In this document: piece after piece, positions 23,400-34,602 of the stretch
Layout of the letters: the number at the start of each line of letters is the position of its first letter
How positions within the stretch are numbered: the first letter of the stretch is position 1
Notes under the pieces: generated by a model
Told to the model about the DNA's origin: nothing
The model's input: the letters and a program-made list of their open reading frames with translations, nothing else
Databases searched by the model: none
Made by a program: the position numbers and the translations under genes
Assembly: GCA_028641055.1 (NCBI GenBank)
Contig: CM054060.1
Coordinates: forward strand, 311,846,949-311,910,948
Direction of reading: 5' to 3'
Length of the DNA: 64,000 nucleotides
DNA from: Alopecurus myosuroides
Lineage: Eukaryota > Streptophyta > Magnoliopsida > Poales > Poaceae

Positions 23400-24500
23400 A
23401 GATTGGCCCGATCTTCACGAATCGACGAAGAACGAACGAAGAACACAAAGAACACGAGATGGGGAATCGAGGGGGAAACATGGGGAATCACAGGGAAACA
23501 CACAAAGCGGGATAAATCGCCAAAACCGAAAGATCCAACCTCCCGTCAACTAAACCCCGAGGGCCGCCTACGGAACAATCGATCCAACTGAACTCACCTT
23601 GATACAAATCGTCTCACACCCGTAGCCGGTACCACTACACCAATAGAACCTCAAGGATTAATGAGAGGAAGATTGGACAACTCTCGACTGAAACCCGAAA
23701 GGGAGAGGACAAGTAGTTGGGATGTGCCTTGATACGATCCTCGACGAAGTCGGAGGAGTAGCCTTGATACGTTCCTAGGTACACACCGTAGGAGTAGTTC
23801 CTCAAAGAGGGATACAAGAGAGCTGAGCTCCAAATGTTCTAAATTCAACTCTAAAACCGTAGATCTAGCTCGGGGTCGTCCTTATATAGCCGGGGGTCGA
23901 AAACGGGTCAAATCTGTGCATTTGGGGCCACGCCGGTATGGGGGCCCGGCCTGGCCGGCCATGAGGCCGGGGTGGGGGCAGAGGGGCGCCCCAGGCGCAC
24001 GCCGGCCTGGGGCCGGCCTGGAGCCCGGCCTGAGGCCGCGGTGGGCGAGGGGAGCCCGACCTGGAGGGGCCGGCCTGGGGCCGGGGTGGAGGCCGGCCCT
24101 CTCGGGAGGGGGTCCGGCCTGAGGAGGGGGGCGGCCGGCCTGGGGCCGGGGTGGAGGCCGGCCCCCTCTGTTGGGTGCCCGGCCTGGAGTGGGAGGTGGC
24201 TGGCCTGGCCGGGTCCTGAGGCCGGGGGGGTTCCCTTCCCCCTATCTTCTCCGTCGGGACTCCGAATTCGATGTCGTCTTCTCCGCCCTTCTCGATACCT
24301 TCTCGCGCATCGTCTTGGGTGCTTTCCGGGGCCTCCGTGGTGGGTTTGAACCTGAGCACGCAAAGTATGGAACCATGAGGTAGCGCACTATCCGCCACGT
24401 GACCGAAAGTATGGAGCGAGAGGAGCGAGTTCACCTTATCCTGAATGGCCTTTGCGCGTGATCTTGTCATCGGTGCACTTGGTGGAGTTGGGTGGGCTAC
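23400..24500 (-). repeat. 3' LTR-like region of the gypsy element
   Basis: On the minus strand, a GC-rich tandem block (about 23930-24235, units around GGCCGGCCTGGGGCCGGGG) is followed by a TATA box near 23880 and about 480 bases of leader-like sequence. The integrase frame runs on through the GC block as a Pro/Arg-rich tail. The outer end could not be fixed. Confidence 0.55.
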
Positions 24501-27500
24501 ATCATCTCCCCCCCCTTGAAAAAGAGTCGACCTCGACTCGGCGTCGTCTTCATCACTTGGGTATCCATGGAAGGGAGAGAGGTCCTTGACATTGAAGGAG
24601 TTGTGGATGAGGTACTTGGATTGTGGTAAGTCGAGCTTGTAGGCGTTGTTGTTGATGAGTTTGATGACCTTGAAGGGGCCGTTGCCTCTTGGCTTGAGCT
24701 TGGAGTTGCGCTCTTCGGGGAACCGGTCCTTGCGCAAGTGTAGCCACACGAGGTCACCTTCTTGGAACACCATGGGTTTCCTGTTCTTGTTCATGAGAGA
24801 GACTCGATGCTCGGAATGCTTCTCAAGCGTATCTCTTGTGGAGTCATGTAGCTTCTTGATGTAGTCGGTGCACTTGTCAATGTCCATGTTTGCTCGCTCG
24901 CGTAGAGGCAAAGGAAGTATGTCGAGGGCGGTGTTGGGGTTGAAGCCGTAGACGATCTCGAAGGGGCTCTTCTTGGTAGCTTGATGTAGAGCACGGTTGT
25001 AGGCGAACTCCGCGTGTGGGATGCATTCCTCCCAATTCTTCAAGTTGGGCTTGATCAATGCTCGAAGTAGTGAAGAGAGTGTGCAGTTGACGACCTCGGT
25101 TTGTCCATCTGTTTGTGGGTGATAGGCGGTGGAGAAGAGTAGCTTGACGCCGAGCTTGGCCATCAACTTCTTCCAAAAGTATGAGGTGAACTTGACGTCG
25201 CGGTCCGAGACAATGGAAGTAGGTACACCATGTAGACGCACAATTTCCTGAAAAACAAAGTGGCAACATGTGAAGCATCGTCGGTGCGGTTGCAAGGAAT
25301 GAAATGTGCCATCTTAGAGAAACGATCCACAACTACAAAGATTGAATCCATGTTGGTTTTAGTTCGTGGGAGGCCTAACACAAAATCCATGCTAATATCA
25401 CTCCAAGGTGCATGTGGGATAGGCAATGGCATGTAAAGACCATGGGGGTTGGAAGTAGACTTAGCTCGGAGGCATGTAGAACATCTCTTGACGTGTCTCT
25501 CAACTTGATGCTTCATCTTGGGCCAATAGTAGTGGTTGGAGAGCATGGTATAGGTCTTGTCGCGTCCAAAGTGTCCCATGAGACCTCCTTCATGTGATTC
25601 CTTCAATAACAACAAACGAAGAGAGGACTCGGGAATACACAATTTGTCTGCCTTAAACAAGAAACCTTTGTGAAGATAGTAGTCATCAAATCCTCGGTTA
25701 GGCAAGCATTTCTCAAAGATAGGACCAAAGAAAGCATCGGAAGAATATAAGTCTTTGATCTCATCCAAACCAATCACATTGATGTCAAGACGTGTAAGAA
25801 GACACTCTTTTCTAGACAAGGCATCGACTACCACATTCTCTTTACCTTTCTTGTACTTAATGACATAAGGAAAAGATTCAATGAATTCGACCCACTTAGC
25901 ATGCCTCTTGTTCAAATTGGTTTGGATTTTCAAGTATTTCAATGATTCGTGATCGGAATGAATGACAAATTCTTTAGGCCAAAGGTAGTGTTGCCAAACT
26001 TCTAACACTCGAAAAAAAATAAAAAGTTCCTTATCATAGATTAGGTAATTGAGTTTACCACCATCTAGTTTTTCACTATGGTATGCTACGGGGCGTCCGT
26101 TTTGCATGAGAACGCCACCAATTCCTATACCACTAGCATCACATTCAATCTCAAAAGTTTTCTCAAAATCCGGTAAGACAAGCAAAGGAGCTTCGGTTAA
26201 ACATCTCTTAAGTGTGTCGAAAGCTTTTTGTTGCACGTTGCCCCAAACAAAAGGTACATTCTTTTTGGTAAGCTCATTCATAGGGCAAGCAATAGTTGAA
26301 AAATCTTTGACAAAGCGGCGATAGAAACCGGCAAGGCCATGAAAGCGCCTTATCTCACCCACAGAAGTAGGGTTGGGCCAATTCATAATTGCCTCAATCT
26401 TCTTGTTGTCTACTTCAATACCATTGGAAGAGATCACAAAACCCAAGAAAACAAGCTTGTTGGTGAAAAAATTGCATTTGGAAAGATTGACGAAAAGTTT
26501 TTCTTTGCGAAGAGCCAACAATACTTGTGAAACATGATCAAGATGATCTTCCAAAGACTTGCTATAAATGAGAATGTCGTCAAAGTAAACCACAAAAAAT
26601 TTGCCAATGAAAGGACGCAAAACTTCATTCATGAGGCACATGAAGGTAGATGGGGCATTCGAAAGACCAAAGGGCATAACAAGCTATTCATACAAACCAA
26701 GTTTTGTTTTGAAAGCCGTTTTCCATTCATCACCTATACTCATACGAATTTGATGGTAACCACTTTTAAGATCAATTTTGGAAAAGATAGTAGCACCACT
26801 CAATTCATCAAGCATGTCATCGAGCCTAGGAATAGGATGTCTATATCTAATGGTGATAGCATTGATAGGTCGACAATCCATACACATGCGAGAAGTAGAA
26901 TCTTGCTTTGGAACAAGGATAACCGTCACGACACAAGGGCTAAGAGATTCGCGAATAAAACCTTTGTCGAGTAGTTCTTGGATTTGTTGCTCAATCTCCT
27001 TAGTATCCTCGGGGTTGGTGCGGTAAGGAGCGCGGTTTGGGAGTGGCGCGCCCGGAATGAGGTCAATGCGGTGCTCGATTCTCGTAGAGGAGGAAGGCCC
27101 GGAGGGAGTTCATCGGGAAATACGTCTTTAAATTCCTGCAACAAAGGCAACAAAGATGGAGGAAAATTTGTCATGTCGTTAGTTTCAAGTGCTTCCCCTT
27201 TGCACAATAGGACAAAGTGTAGTATGGTTGGGTCATCTCGTAGCTCTCGCATCTCTCTTTTGGTGGCAAGTAAGGCAAAGCCTTTGGAATCACTCGGAAT
27301 TTTTCCACTCATATTTGGCTTGTGGCTCTCACTCTCTTTTGGGTGGATCACTCTCTCACCACTCATCTCACGAGACTTGATCTCTTCTTGTTTGCGTGCA
27401 AGAGTCTTGGCGTTGTCGGTGATCACTTGGCTAGGAGACATGGGACGAAGCACAAATGTCTTGTTATTCCACTTGAAGCTATAGTGATTGGTACGCCCAT

Positions 27501-29703
27501 CATGAATAGCACTCTTGTCGTATTGCCAAGGTCGACCAAGAAGAAGATGACACACGGTCATAGGAACAACGTCACAATCCACCGTGTCTTCATAGGGACC
27601 AATCTTGAAATTCACGGAGACCATGTGTTGAATCTTGAAGGTGCCGGAGTCACTAAGCCATTGGACATGGTATGGATGAGGATGTTGCTTGTAAGGCAAT
27701 TGGAGTTTGTCGCAAAGCTCTTTGCTAGCTAAGTTGTGGTAACTTCCACCATCGATGATGACCTTGATCGACTTGCCATCAATACCGGCTCTAGTTTGAA
27801 AGAGATTGCACCGTTGACCATGATCATCTTGAGGAGAAGTAGTAAGGACTCTTGTGACCACTAGCGATGGATTCTTGTCCTCATCGCAATATACACTTTC
27901 TTCATCATCATTGGGCACGTCCAAAGAGTTGAGAGCAACTTGATGCAAGGCATAGTATTCGCCTTCACACATAGAATCACGTTCACCGTCTTGGTTGACA
28001 ATCATGATAATCTTGTTGGAACACTCAAAGGACTTGTGTCCACTACCACCACACTTGAAGCAAGTAATAGTGCTCGTCTTGACTTGAGGAGCACTTGAAG
28101 AGGAGGTGGAAGACACTTGCTTCTTGAATGGTTGGGAAGACTTGTTGGGAGCACTAGAGGCTCGAGTGTTGCTCTTGTTGGTAGTTGGTGGAGGAACTTG
28201 TGTCATTGGAGACGAGGATGATGGTCTTGAGTTGAAGAAAGCCTTTTGCTTGTTATACTTGAGATCTTCCGCAATTTGGCGTTCCGCCTTGAGAGCTTGG
28301 TGGACAATGGCCACAATGTTGTCATACGGTTGATACTCGACGATCTTCCTTATAGGATAGTTGAGGCCATTGAGGAAGCGGGCCATTGTTTGCTCTTGAG
28401 ATTCCATCACATGAGCTCGAATCAAGGATTTTTCCATTTCCTTGTAATACTCATCAACGGACTTCACACCTTGACGAAGTTCTTGGAGCTTCTTGAAGAG
28501 GTCACGCTTGTAGTGTGGAGGAACGAATCGAGCATGCATGAATTGCTTCATCTCATTCCAAGTGGCAATAGGAGCCATGCGGCTGCGGACTCGTTCGGCT
28601 TGTAGACGATCCCACCATAAGAGTGCATAGCCCTCGAATTCCAAAGATGCTAGAGCAACCATATTCTTGTCGGTGAAGTTGTGAATGCTGAAGATCTTGT
28701 CTACTTTGAGAGCCCAAGCAAGATATTCTTCGGGATCATTATCACCATTGAACTTGGGGACATTGAAACGAAGATCACTCATGTCTTCTTGTTGACGATG
28801 TGGACGCTCATGGTGGCGCTCATGTGGGTCTTCATCATAAATGGGAGGTGAATCATCATAGGGGTCATCCTCATTGTCTTGACGGTGGCGATCATGATGG
28901 GGAGGATGACGCCGGTGGTCATTAGGTGGTGGTTGTTGGCGTTGACGGAGTCTTGCTTCACGGCGTTCACTATCATCATTGTCATTGTGTTGTTGTCGAG
29001 GACGTTCTTGTTCTTGGCGAGGGTGTTGCGGAAGCACTTGTTCATCTCGAGGGTGTTGAGGACGATCATGTTCTTGGCGGTCATTGTTGTTGGGACGCGC
29101 ATGGTGCCTTGGTGGCCTTCGATGTTGACGAGCATCTTCCACGAAATCATTGTGGCCATAGTCTTGAGCGTGGCCTTGTGGAGGTGGAGGATGATGGTGT
29201 TGTCGAAGGTCCGGGCGTTGCGGTTGTTGAAGAGGGTCACCACGGCCTTGGCGATGTCGAGGTGGTGGTGATGGCGAGCTATCCTCATACCAAGTTCGTC
29301 GCGGAGCTTGTTGAGGTTGGGGAGGAGGTGGTTGTGGTTGTTGAGGTTGTCCACCGTCCTCCATGTTGTTGCGATCATGGCGATCATGGCGACGAGGTTG
29401 GTGAAGATCATGATTGTGGTGGCTTGAGCGACGAGACCTTGAGGACGATGATGAATGACGGCGATTGTCAAGGTTTGCCAAGTTGATGTTGATGTGCGTC
29501 ATTTGATCATTCAATCGAGCCTCTTGCTCTTGGAGTCGACGCTCATAGCGTTGCAACCCGTCCTTGACGAGTTCACGGAGTTGAAAGTGGTCATTGTGGG
29601 TGACGAAGTTGGCGTAAGCATTGTCGTTGTAGAATGGATTGCCTTCATCTTCCGAACTCGGACTTGTGAATACTCCTTCCCTAGCCATCTCAAAAACACA
29701 CAC
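23865..29703 (-). pseudogene. Gypsy gag-pol polyprotein, decayed
   Basis: ATG at 29703 starts a long gag with His/Arg/Gln-rich low-complexity stretches, a retrotransposon-gag core (about 28780-28330) and a zinc knuckle CFKCGGSGHKSFEC (near 28050). A protease-like IIDGGSYHN follows near 27765. A frameshift near 27085 and an in-frame TAG at 26684-26686 break the reverse transcriptase ([12 protein letters not shown] and catalytic YFDD follow). RNase H and an intact HHCC integrase zinc finger come next. Catalytic D, D, E are visible ([23 protein letters not shown]), but a frameshift lies between them near 25200-25290. The C-terminus enters the LTR-like region. It cannot yield a complete polyprotein. 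Confidence 0.9.
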
Positions 29704-30560
29704 AAGGGTGATATTGAAGAAATGGATGCCTCACTTACCCAACGTTACCTTTTTTGGTCGTATTGAGGCTAGTGGACGAGCCTAGGTGTAGGGAGGTATG
29801 TCAAAAGCGAATCCAAAAAGATCGAAAGAAAGCGCAAACGACAACACACACACTTTATATGGAAGGCAAATAGGTTAGGAAAGTGGCGAGGAAAAATCGA
29901 CAAAACCGAAGAAAGGTTTGTTGTCAAACGTGGAGAAGAATCAAAGAAAAGTTAGCACAAAAACCAAACCTATAGGATGGAAATATGGTGGAACACACAC
30001 ACGCAAGGGAAAAATGTGGTTAGTGCGACCAATGGACGAGCGAAGACGAAATGGACCTAACATAGACTAAGGCTCAATGCCACACTAACACAAGGAGGAC
30101 GCTAGCTCAAACCGCAAATTTGAAAAGGCAACAATATTCGCACCGTGGCAATCGGTCACTCTTTCTCTAATGCGACGCAATGCTACACGTTCCTACAATG
30201 GAAAGCAATTGGCACCGATCCTTCGCTTTTTTTTTTTTGATTTTCTCTTTTGACGGATTCCAAAGTGCCAATGCCTACTCGTAGCTAATCTCTCACAAGC
30301 GCCAACCTCGCACTCTCGATGCCACAAATGCGATGCCAAGCGGTGTAAAAGAACTAGTCCGAATAGGTAAGTAACACAATGGGGTGGGGTGGTTCAAGCG
30401 GAAACAAGTTATACCTCTCTTATTGATGATCACGGACTTGCGGCCGGGGGGAGTCGATGTCGTGGCGATCCGTTGATGTGGAAGCGTAGGTGATGTCGTG
30501 GGCGTCGCGTAGCACTTTGTTGCACTCAATTCGGATAAAAACGACAAAGAAAAACAAGTT
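29704..30560 (-). other. Leader upstream of gypsy gag
   Basis: Non-coding sequence upstream of the gag ATG, with no primer-binding site (no TGGTATCAGAGC on this strand) and no LTR copy. Consistent with a long gypsy leader whose 5' LTR has been lost. Confidence 0.4.
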
Positions 30561-31773
30561 CCAAAATCTGTCCGGAAATCGAAGAGCTGAGATTTTCTGA
30601 GATTTTGGCTCAAATTCGAAATTCCTTCAAAATCAAGAAAAATTTTGAGCGAATTTTGGAAAAATGGCTGAATAGAAAGGTGGGGAATGGTATTTGGCAA
30701 CAAATCTATGAAGCAAAACCACGAAAAACTCAACGAATCAACAGATCGGTCGAAATCCCTTTGTGGCTATTTTTGTTAAATTTTCGAATTTATGGTGGAT
30801 AGAAGAAAAATTGGTGGATGGGAAGGGGTGTGGGCGGCTTGCTCCCTGCACACATCCTGTTAGACGGCAGGTTCGATTCATGCGGCCACATTTTTCTTCC
30901 ATTTTCCTTGCACACACAACTCCACCAAGCCATGGTTCACAGATCACGTCCTCAATGGACTTGTTCTGGATTTCTTTCAATCATGAAGTACAAGTTCTAA
31001 AAGATAGCAATTTGATTCTGCACTATGTAACCGGTTAGACTCTAATGTTTATCAAGTTCATCTGTCTTTTGATTTCCATATTTGCACAATTTTAGTTGAT
31101 CTAAGCTCACAAATCCTATAGGCATGGAGAACAATTTTTTCACTTGTGTAATGATTCTGCATATACTGGATTGGTCCAAGATAAACTCGGATTCTGCAGT
31201 AGCTTTACCTCTTACATGAGACTGTCTGAGACTGCCAATGATAGTATGTTCTGATTGTACTTGTGCCTTTTTTGTGTGCATTATCCTCTCAAAATGAGTT
31301 TCTGAAACTGTCCCTGGTGTCGCATCCAAAGAGGATTTCTTTGAGCAAGAAGCAACCGCCAAAGTTGTTTCAGAATGTGAAATTTTTGGTCCAGTTTCCA
31401 CTTATGAACATTGTGATCACAATTTCAGTACCTTTTCTATCCTCTATCATTGGATGGTTAAATTTGGTAAACGGTTGGCTGGATGGTCTGATTTAACTAA
31501 CCTCCACATAACCAAGGGTGGAATATTTGTGCCCTTGAAATCAATTTACGTATGTTTATATTTATCTCTATATATTTAACAAAAAATCGTATGGTCTCTA
31601 TGCCATGTACACAAGTTGTGTTATTTGATGATATAAATCTCCATACATAATTAAGTGCATGAATGATCTATTAACCTTGAAAAGGGCAAGATCTGCAATT
31701 ATCGATAATAGGTTTAACTAATATGTTTGTAAGTGTCAATTTGATATGTCATTATCGACTTCTAAATTTAAAC
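30561..31773. other. Helitron right arm; no gene seen
   Basis: AT-rich sequence without a convincing ORF, probably Helitron 3' region mixed with the truncated gypsy border. Confidence 0.45.
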
Positions 31774-31801
31774 CCGTTGCAACGTACGGGCACTTTGCTA
31801 G
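31774..31801 (+). terminator. Helitron 3' terminal hairpin and CTAG end
   Basis: CCCGT and ACGGG arms around an 8-base loop, then seven bases and CTAG. This hairpin marks the end of rolling-circle transfer in Helitrons. The core CCCGTTGCAAC is the complement of GTTGCAACGGG near the 5' end (8129-8139). Confidence 0.88.
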
Positions 31802-31914
31802 TATAAGGCAATAACAGAAACAAAAAAGCTGCAAGTTTTGCACCATCAGGCTCTCGACAATCACTCATCCTCTCTCTGTCCTTGCCCCTCGATCTGAGTC
31901 GTGTGGCAACTTCA
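31802..31914 (+). repeat. 3' LTR of copia, right part (after Helitron)
   Basis: Continues the copia LTR from tataaggcaataacagaaac to ...CAACTTCA. It lacks a short stretch (gcagcacaaacat region) present in the 5' LTR. It is followed by the GAACT duplication. Confidence 0.93.
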
Positions 31915-31919
31915 GAACT

Positions 31920-32700
31920 ACCGGCTCTCTGTTTTCACGCAAGTGAAGAGCCAGTGATATGCTGCTGACGGAAGTGTTGCAACATCATGACACGCCCATT
32001 CCCAGCAGATAGATTCTAGAAGGCACCGAAGTGATCAGCTATCTCACTCCGAGGATCTACGCGCGAGCCACAATGGTCCACGTGATGGCGCTAGTGGAGA
32101 GGTCAGAGGTACATGCTGTGCGCATCAGGCATAGAATAAAAGCCACTCACGCATACAACGGGAATATATATCGCTGTCATTGTTTTAGTAAAAGTAACAG
32201 TACCGAAAAGCAAAGTTTAGTGATTTCGACAAATCGCTCAGGTGTGTTGTTTACAGGAGCAAAAGTACTGTTTGTTTAGTGTGTTGACAGCAGCAATACG
32301 TGCACGAATTCATACCATGAGACCCGGGTGCCACTAGCGAAAGGAAGGCCTCTCGCGAGCGTACGGGAGGCCATCGAGAGGGATCGGCGCGTGGCGGGAT
32401 GAAGCGTACAAGAAAACGAGCGAACCAGCCGTGTATGTTTCGTCCCGCGCTTCAGTTTCCTTTAGCCGGAAGCCAATCCACGCACGACTCCTACCGCGCG
32501 CGTAATACCCGCGAGCGTACATCGAGTAGTGAGCCAGGAGTTTACGCGCTCTCAGTTGTGTAGTAAAAGTAACAGTCGCGAAAAGAAAAGTATAGTGATT
32601 TCGACAAATTGCTCAGGTGTGTTGTTTATAGGAGGAAAAGGTACTGTTTGTTTAGTGTTTACAGCAGCAATATATCGACGAATGCATATCATGGGATCCT
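31920..32700. other. Unannotated sequence with a ~137-bp direct duplication
   Basis: Copies at 32186-32322 and 32561-32697 share TAGTAAAAGTAACAG through GTGATTTCGACAAAT and TCAGGTGTGTTGTTTA, about 85% alike, 375 bases apart. The segment between them is GC-richer. No ORF is supported. Confidence 0.6.
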
Positions 32701-33607
32701 GACATTAACATCAGACTATGCTCGTTGATACATTAGCCCATTGCGGCGTATAATTTTGGCGATTAGGGGGGTGGCCCTGGATTTTCGACGCCGGCGGACA
32801 TCATGATCATGTGGATGATCAGATCTTTGTTTGCTGATGGTCTTTAACTCGGTTTGTCACGGTCCATGGTAGTATGAGACATCCTCTTCTCTAGCCGTGG
32901 AGTTTTGAGACCGGCGACGGCATGTGACATCCTCTTCTCCACCAGGTTAGCACTATCCTATTTGAGATCGAGTTCGACTCAACTCAGCAACGGCTATGCA
33001 CGACTTAGGAAGAGGTGTCAAGTCATGTCTAGCAAGCGGTGGTGATGCATGGCGTCTCATAGAGAGGCGTCAAACCATGGGTGATCCTGACAGGTGCTAT
33101 GCAGGACGTTTCCTCTGCAGCGTCACATATTGCTGTTCGGTCGAAAGTGGTGTGACAACGGTTGGATGCGTGACATTATGGGACACCATTGGACTTCACG
33201 TTTCTCCTCTAGTGGCATCTAGCTAGAGATGATTCGTTGGCCGGACTGATGCCGACGGCAGAAACATCGACATCTAGTTTGCACTTCGGTGGATATACTT
33301 GATTGATCTAGCAATGTCGACGCACGCTTGCGTCGTGCCCGTATTGAAGATCGTGGCTTGAAACTTGTATTTGGGATGAAAATATTGAGCTCCACCTACG
33401 GTTACACTTGTCCGCGGTTCCTTCTACAATGTTGCTAACCTGGTGGAGATACTCTTGCGAGACATCAGTTCTCATGGTTGTTTCTTTTAATTTTTTGTTC
33501 AGATACATTTGACAGGGTGGTTTGACTTATCATAATATATGGTTGTGTGCATCAATCATACAAAGGTCAGATCCTCCTCCTTTTCAAAAAAGAAAAAGAA
33601 AAAAAAT
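32701..33607 (+). mobile_element. Possible LINE-like 3' fragment
   Basis: The segment ends ggttgtgtgcatcaatc...cctcctccttttc followed by an interrupted A-rich tail (33585-33607), a style of ending common to grass LINEs. No RT is present, the 5' border is a guess, and no target duplication was found. Confidence 0.35.
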
Positions 33608-33639
33608 TACATCACATGTTGATAACAGAGAGGCAATTC

Positions 33640-33985
33640 TTTAGGGAGCAGCAATTTTACTCCCGAGCTCACCTGCTCCTGTTTCTTTCTGAAATTCAAA
33701 AAATATAAAAACACTTCAAAAAAATCTGAAAAAATTGGGAACAAACATATGCTAATGTTTAACATATGTGCAAAGTTTCCTGACAAAATGACTTTTGTGC
33801 TGCGTTGTACAAAAAAAAACCAGTGCTCATTTTGGCAACAACATATCCTAAAACTGAGCACTCTTTTTGTTGTTTTTTGTACAACACTCGTGTTCATTTT
33901 TGTAAGTGTTTTTATATTTTTTTTGAATTTTGGAAATAACCAAGAGAAGCTGAGCTTGGGTGTCAAATTGAATTTTTGGATGTTT
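33640..33985. mobile_element. Foldback (long imperfect hairpin) element
   Basis: ttctgaaattcaaaaaatat near 33686 pairs with the complement of atattttttttgaattttgg near 33911. Inner arms around gttgtacaaaaaaaaaccag (33805) and ttttttgtacaac (33873) also pair. The two arms span most of the segment, as in non-autonomous foldback/MITE elements. The exact termini are unclear. Confidence 0.5.
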
Positions 33986-34530
33986 TAATCTTTTATCAAA
34001 GATCTACCTTCATGGTCGTTGTTTAGATTTAGTCTATATCTCTTATAAAGTAAAACCCCATTAACACGTATTAATTATTTTTCTATCTCAACATGCAACA
34101 TAATTTATTCTCTTAACCAATCAATTGTTTATGTCATTTCACTAATATTTGTTAATCACTACATATAAGCCACACATTCTCCATTCCTTAAATCATAACC
34201 ATCTTATTGCTCACATTAATAATTTATAGGACACACCCCGTCTTATGTATATTAAATATAATATCTCGATTATAAACAATGAATTATGCATATTTCTTTA
34301 GACACCATAATCTTTATATCTATACCCTTTTATTTACACACTATAATTTTTAAAGGGATCCATGGCTTATTTTTAAGTAAATAAATCCCTAAACGGGCAG
34401 ATCCATAAGTGGTGCTAAGGAGAATACCTAGGCGAAAAAAATAAGGAAAACCAACAATAATCAGGGGGAATAAAATGCTCTACTTGAGCTGAAGTCTTCA
34501 ACCACTGGAACACTCGTTAAATATTATATA
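33986..34530. other. AT-rich intergenic sequence; nothing recognised
   Basis: No ORF, repeat end or RNA gene that I can support. Confidence 0.5.
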
Positions 34531-34602
34531 CTCCCTCCGTCTCATATTAACTGTCGCAAAATTAGACAAAAAATGGATGTATCTAAACTATACGTGGAAG
34601 GC
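34531..34602 (+). mobile_element. Truncated Stowaway-like MITE
   Basis: CTCCCTCCGTCTCATATTAA after a TA is the standard grass Stowaway terminus, followed by typical interior (ggatgtatctaaactata). No opposite terminus follows, so only one end survives. Confidence 0.65.

Larger units (their letters stand above)
23400..30560 (-). mobile_element. Ty3/gypsy retrotransposon, decayed, single LTR-like end
   Basis: The minus-strand order gag, protease, RT, RNase H, integrase is that of Ty3/gypsy. Sequence beyond the integrase end looks like a 3' LTR (TATA box ctatataagg near 23880), but I find no matching LTR upstream of gag at the right side. The 5' end is therefore missing, or so diverged that I cannot see it. 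Exact borders are approximate. It lies wholly inside the Helitron. Confidence 0.75.
8093..31801 (+). mobile_element. Helitron, 23.7 kb, with nested elements and gene fragments
   Basis: It begins TCTCTACTA at 8093 and ends CTAG at 31798-31801. The flanking copia LTR reads ...ggagata on the left and tataaggc... on the right, so insertion was between A and T with no duplication, the classic Helitron signature. Eleven bases before the 3' end is a hairpin (CCCGT/ACGGG arms, 31774-31790). No Rep/helicase ORF is visible, so it is non-autonomous. It contains GC-rich fragments resembling exons, a CACTA transposon and a decayed gypsy element. Part of the content may have been captured and part inserted later; the CACTA certainly inserted later, because it has its own TSD. 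Confidence 0.9.
3042..31914 (+). mobile_element. Ty1/copia LTR retrotransposon, split by a Helitron
   Basis: The 5' LTR (3042-3456) and the 3' LTR (7801-8092 joined to 31802-31914) both start TGAAGGTTCCG. The 3' LTR ends ACTTCA; the 5' copy ends ACTTAA, a point change. The five bases GAACT stand on both outer sides (3037-3041 and 31915-31919) as the target-site duplication. A tRNA-Met type primer site follows the 5' LTR. Without the Helitron the element is about 5.2 kb. The two LTRs differ at roughly 7% of positions by my hand comparison, so this is an old insertion, consistent with its broken gag-pol. Confidence 0.95.

Noticed and set aside
30865..30880. B-box-like ggttcgattc as a second Pol III unit
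   Set aside because: No A box at proper spacing and no terminator; a chance match is likely.
33607..33966. 119-residue minus-strand frame as a gene
   Set aside because: It is the translation of a foldback hairpin, Phe/Lys-rich, without family resemblance.
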